Shown: positions 6,095 through 7,159 of the stretch, in pieces | Layout of the letters: the number at the start of each line of letters is the position of its first letter | Position numbering within the stretch: position 1 is the first letter of the stretch | Position numbers and translations under genes: made by a program | From: Gammaproteobacteria bacterium | GTDB taxonomy: Bacteria > Pseudomonadota > Gammaproteobacteria > Chromatiales > Sedimenticolaceae | Direction of reading: 5' to 3' | DNA length: 7,159 bases | Assembly: GCA_020445245.1 (NCBI GenBank) | Contig: JAGRHB010000098.1 | Coordinates: 1 to 7,159 of the forward strand | Notes under the pieces: model-generated | Seen by the model: only the letters and a program-made list of their open reading frames with translations | The model's database searches: none | What the model was told of the DNA's origin: nothing

Positions 6095-7159
6095 TTAAAA
6101 GGGAGGGGTGATTTCTGCGCGGCGTTTGTACCAGCTTTGTGCAAGACGTGCTAGCGATTCCGCCAAGCCGGGCTGTCTCGCCAATTGGGAACACCACCGT
6201 TCGGCATTTCTTTCGAGGTCTGGCCAGTGCTTCTGCCAGACCGCCCAGCTTTCCTGCAGGGCTTTTTGCCGGTTCCAGTCACCCCAAAAGCGCTGCGTGG
6301 CGGCGGCGGCTTCCACCCCCATACCGTCCAGGTAGTACCGCAGAAAGGCCGCAAGCTTTTCCAGATGTACATCTTCCTCCTGGGGATAGATGTGCCAGAG
6401 GAAAGGCTTGCCGGCCCACTGTGCTCTCACAAAGGAGTCTTCACCCCTAACCAGATTGAGGTCGCAGGACCAGAGCAGCAGGTCGTAGTCCTCCTGGCGG
6501 ACAAACGGGATAGCCTGGATGGTAAGTTGGCCGCAAGAATGTATTTCCCCATGGGCCAGCGCCTCGACGCCCAGCCAGCGTTGTATATTCTTCGAGATAC
6601 GCCCTGTTGGAACCAGCAGGTGAAACCGACTTTCATCTCGACACAAGATTTCAAGCCAGGAAGCGATACTTTCGTTTTCGTAAGTAAAAACCGACACAAG
6701 GACACTGCCTGGTGACGGGTCTACGCCCAACTTCCGCAGAAAATGCCGCTTGTCCGCCTGGGTGAACTGCTGACGCTTGAGCAACAGGTCCTTTTCGCGG
6801 AGCAGTCCCCCGGTTCTTTCCGTGAAGCCTGGAAAGTAGAAGTACTTTTGCGGACCTGTGACCTGCGGAGAGGGCAGGCAGTGGCAGTCTTCAACCCAGG
6901 ATTCCGCGCTGAGGTACTCGAGGTTTATCCAGAGTGAAGCCGGGTCACGCGCTGCCATGGCGCTGATCAGTGTGTCCGGTAGTCGGCAGCCGAACGTCTC
7001 GATCACGACGGCAGCGGGAGCGACCTCCAGCCCGGCTCCCCATCGGATCACCTGTACCCCCGACACCCACTGAATCGGAAGCGAAGGGCTGACCTCGGGA
7101 CAGAGCAGTTCCAGCACTTGCGGGTCGTCGACAAACAGGCGGACATCAAGCGCGAATTC
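6095..7159 (-). CDS. earP: EF-P arginine 32 rhamnosyltransferase EarP (5' end cut by right edge)
   Basis: The visible 354 residues match EarP, which transfers rhamnose from dTDP-beta-L-rhamnose to Arg32 of EF-P and so activates it. Recognisable blocks are DVRLFVDD near the visible N-terminus, [30 protein letters not shown], and the nucleotide-sugar site [20 protein letters not shown] followed by WHIYPQ. The Glu of RGED corresponds to the essential Glu273 of the Pseudomonas enzymes. The frame is open to the last base of the window, and the GTG at 7117 is internal, not the start: family-like sequence continues upstream. About 30 N-terminal residues are missing, including the region expected to carry the catalytic aspartates near positions 13 and 17. 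The stop at 6095 is 13 bp before efp, giving the usual earP-efp order. Confidence 0.95.
   Translation of the reverse strand, partial: EFALDVRLFVDDPQVLELLCPEVSPSLPIQWVSGVQVIRWGAGLEVAPAAVVIETFGCRLPDTLISAMAARDPASLWINLEYLSAESWVEDCHCLPSPQVTGPQKYFYFPGFTERTGGLLREKDLLLKRQQFTQADKRHFLRKLGVDPSPGSVLVSVFTYENESIASWLEILCRDESRFHLLVPTGRISKNIQRWLGVEALAHGEIHSCGQLTIQAIPFVRQEDYDLLLWSCDLNLVRGEDSFVRAQWAGKPFLWHIYPQEEDVHLEKLAAFLRYYLDGMGVEAAAATQRFWGDWNRQKALQESWAVWQKHWPDLERNAERWCSQLARQPGLAESLARLAQSWYKRRAEITPPF

Noticed and set aside
6082..6144. N-terminal extension of EF-P by 21 residues
   Set aside because: EF-P proteins begin at MKTAQ, and the extension overlaps the end of earP.

Overview
The window looks like chromosomal DNA of a high-GC gammaproteobacterium, probably an environmental one. 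The strongest evidence is at the right end: an EF-P gene of the Arg32 type (loop KSGRN, as in Pseudomonas), directly preceded by the gene for its dedicated arginine rhamnosyltransferase EarP. A DUF3087 inner-membrane protein next to it, and a membrane-bound winged-helix/TPR regulator, fit the same group. No RNA genes, CRISPR arrays, transposases, integrases or IS-like ends were seen.

Layout from left to right. (1) 1-314, minus strand: the N-terminal part of a probable ATP-grasp family protein that runs off the left edge. (2) 315-595: a gene-free stretch with no convincing promoter or terminator. (3) 596-2260, minus strand: a one-component CadC/ToxR-type regulator with a cytoplasmic winged helix, one membrane helix, a TolB-like segment and TPR-like repeats predicted in the periplasm. 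(4) 2261-2462: a divergent intergenic region with an AT-rich core. (5) 2463-4695, plus strand: a tight three-gene operon for a DUF4242 small protein, a true nitrilase (C-N hydrolase, Glu42/Lys132/Cys166) and a secreted metallo-beta-lactamase-fold hydrolase. Both junctions are ATGA start/stop overlaps, so the three genes are very likely translationally coupled. (6) 4826-5332, plus strand: a DUF3087 membrane protein with its own candidate promoter. (7) 5333-5508: a convergent intergenic region with a perfect 12-bp inverted repeat. (8) 5509-6081 efp and 6095-7159 earP, minus strand, in the order earP then efp; earP is cut by the right edge.

The most interesting unit is 596-4695: a membrane-tethered regulator diverging from the DUF4242-nitrilase-MBL operon. 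My inference is a regulated nitrile-processing or nitrile-detoxifying module with a cytoplasmic nitrilase, a small metal-associated partner and a periplasmic metallohydrolase. Neither the inducer nor the substrates can be read from the sequence. The earP-efp pair is a well-known translation-factor modification system and serves here mainly as a taxonomic anchor.
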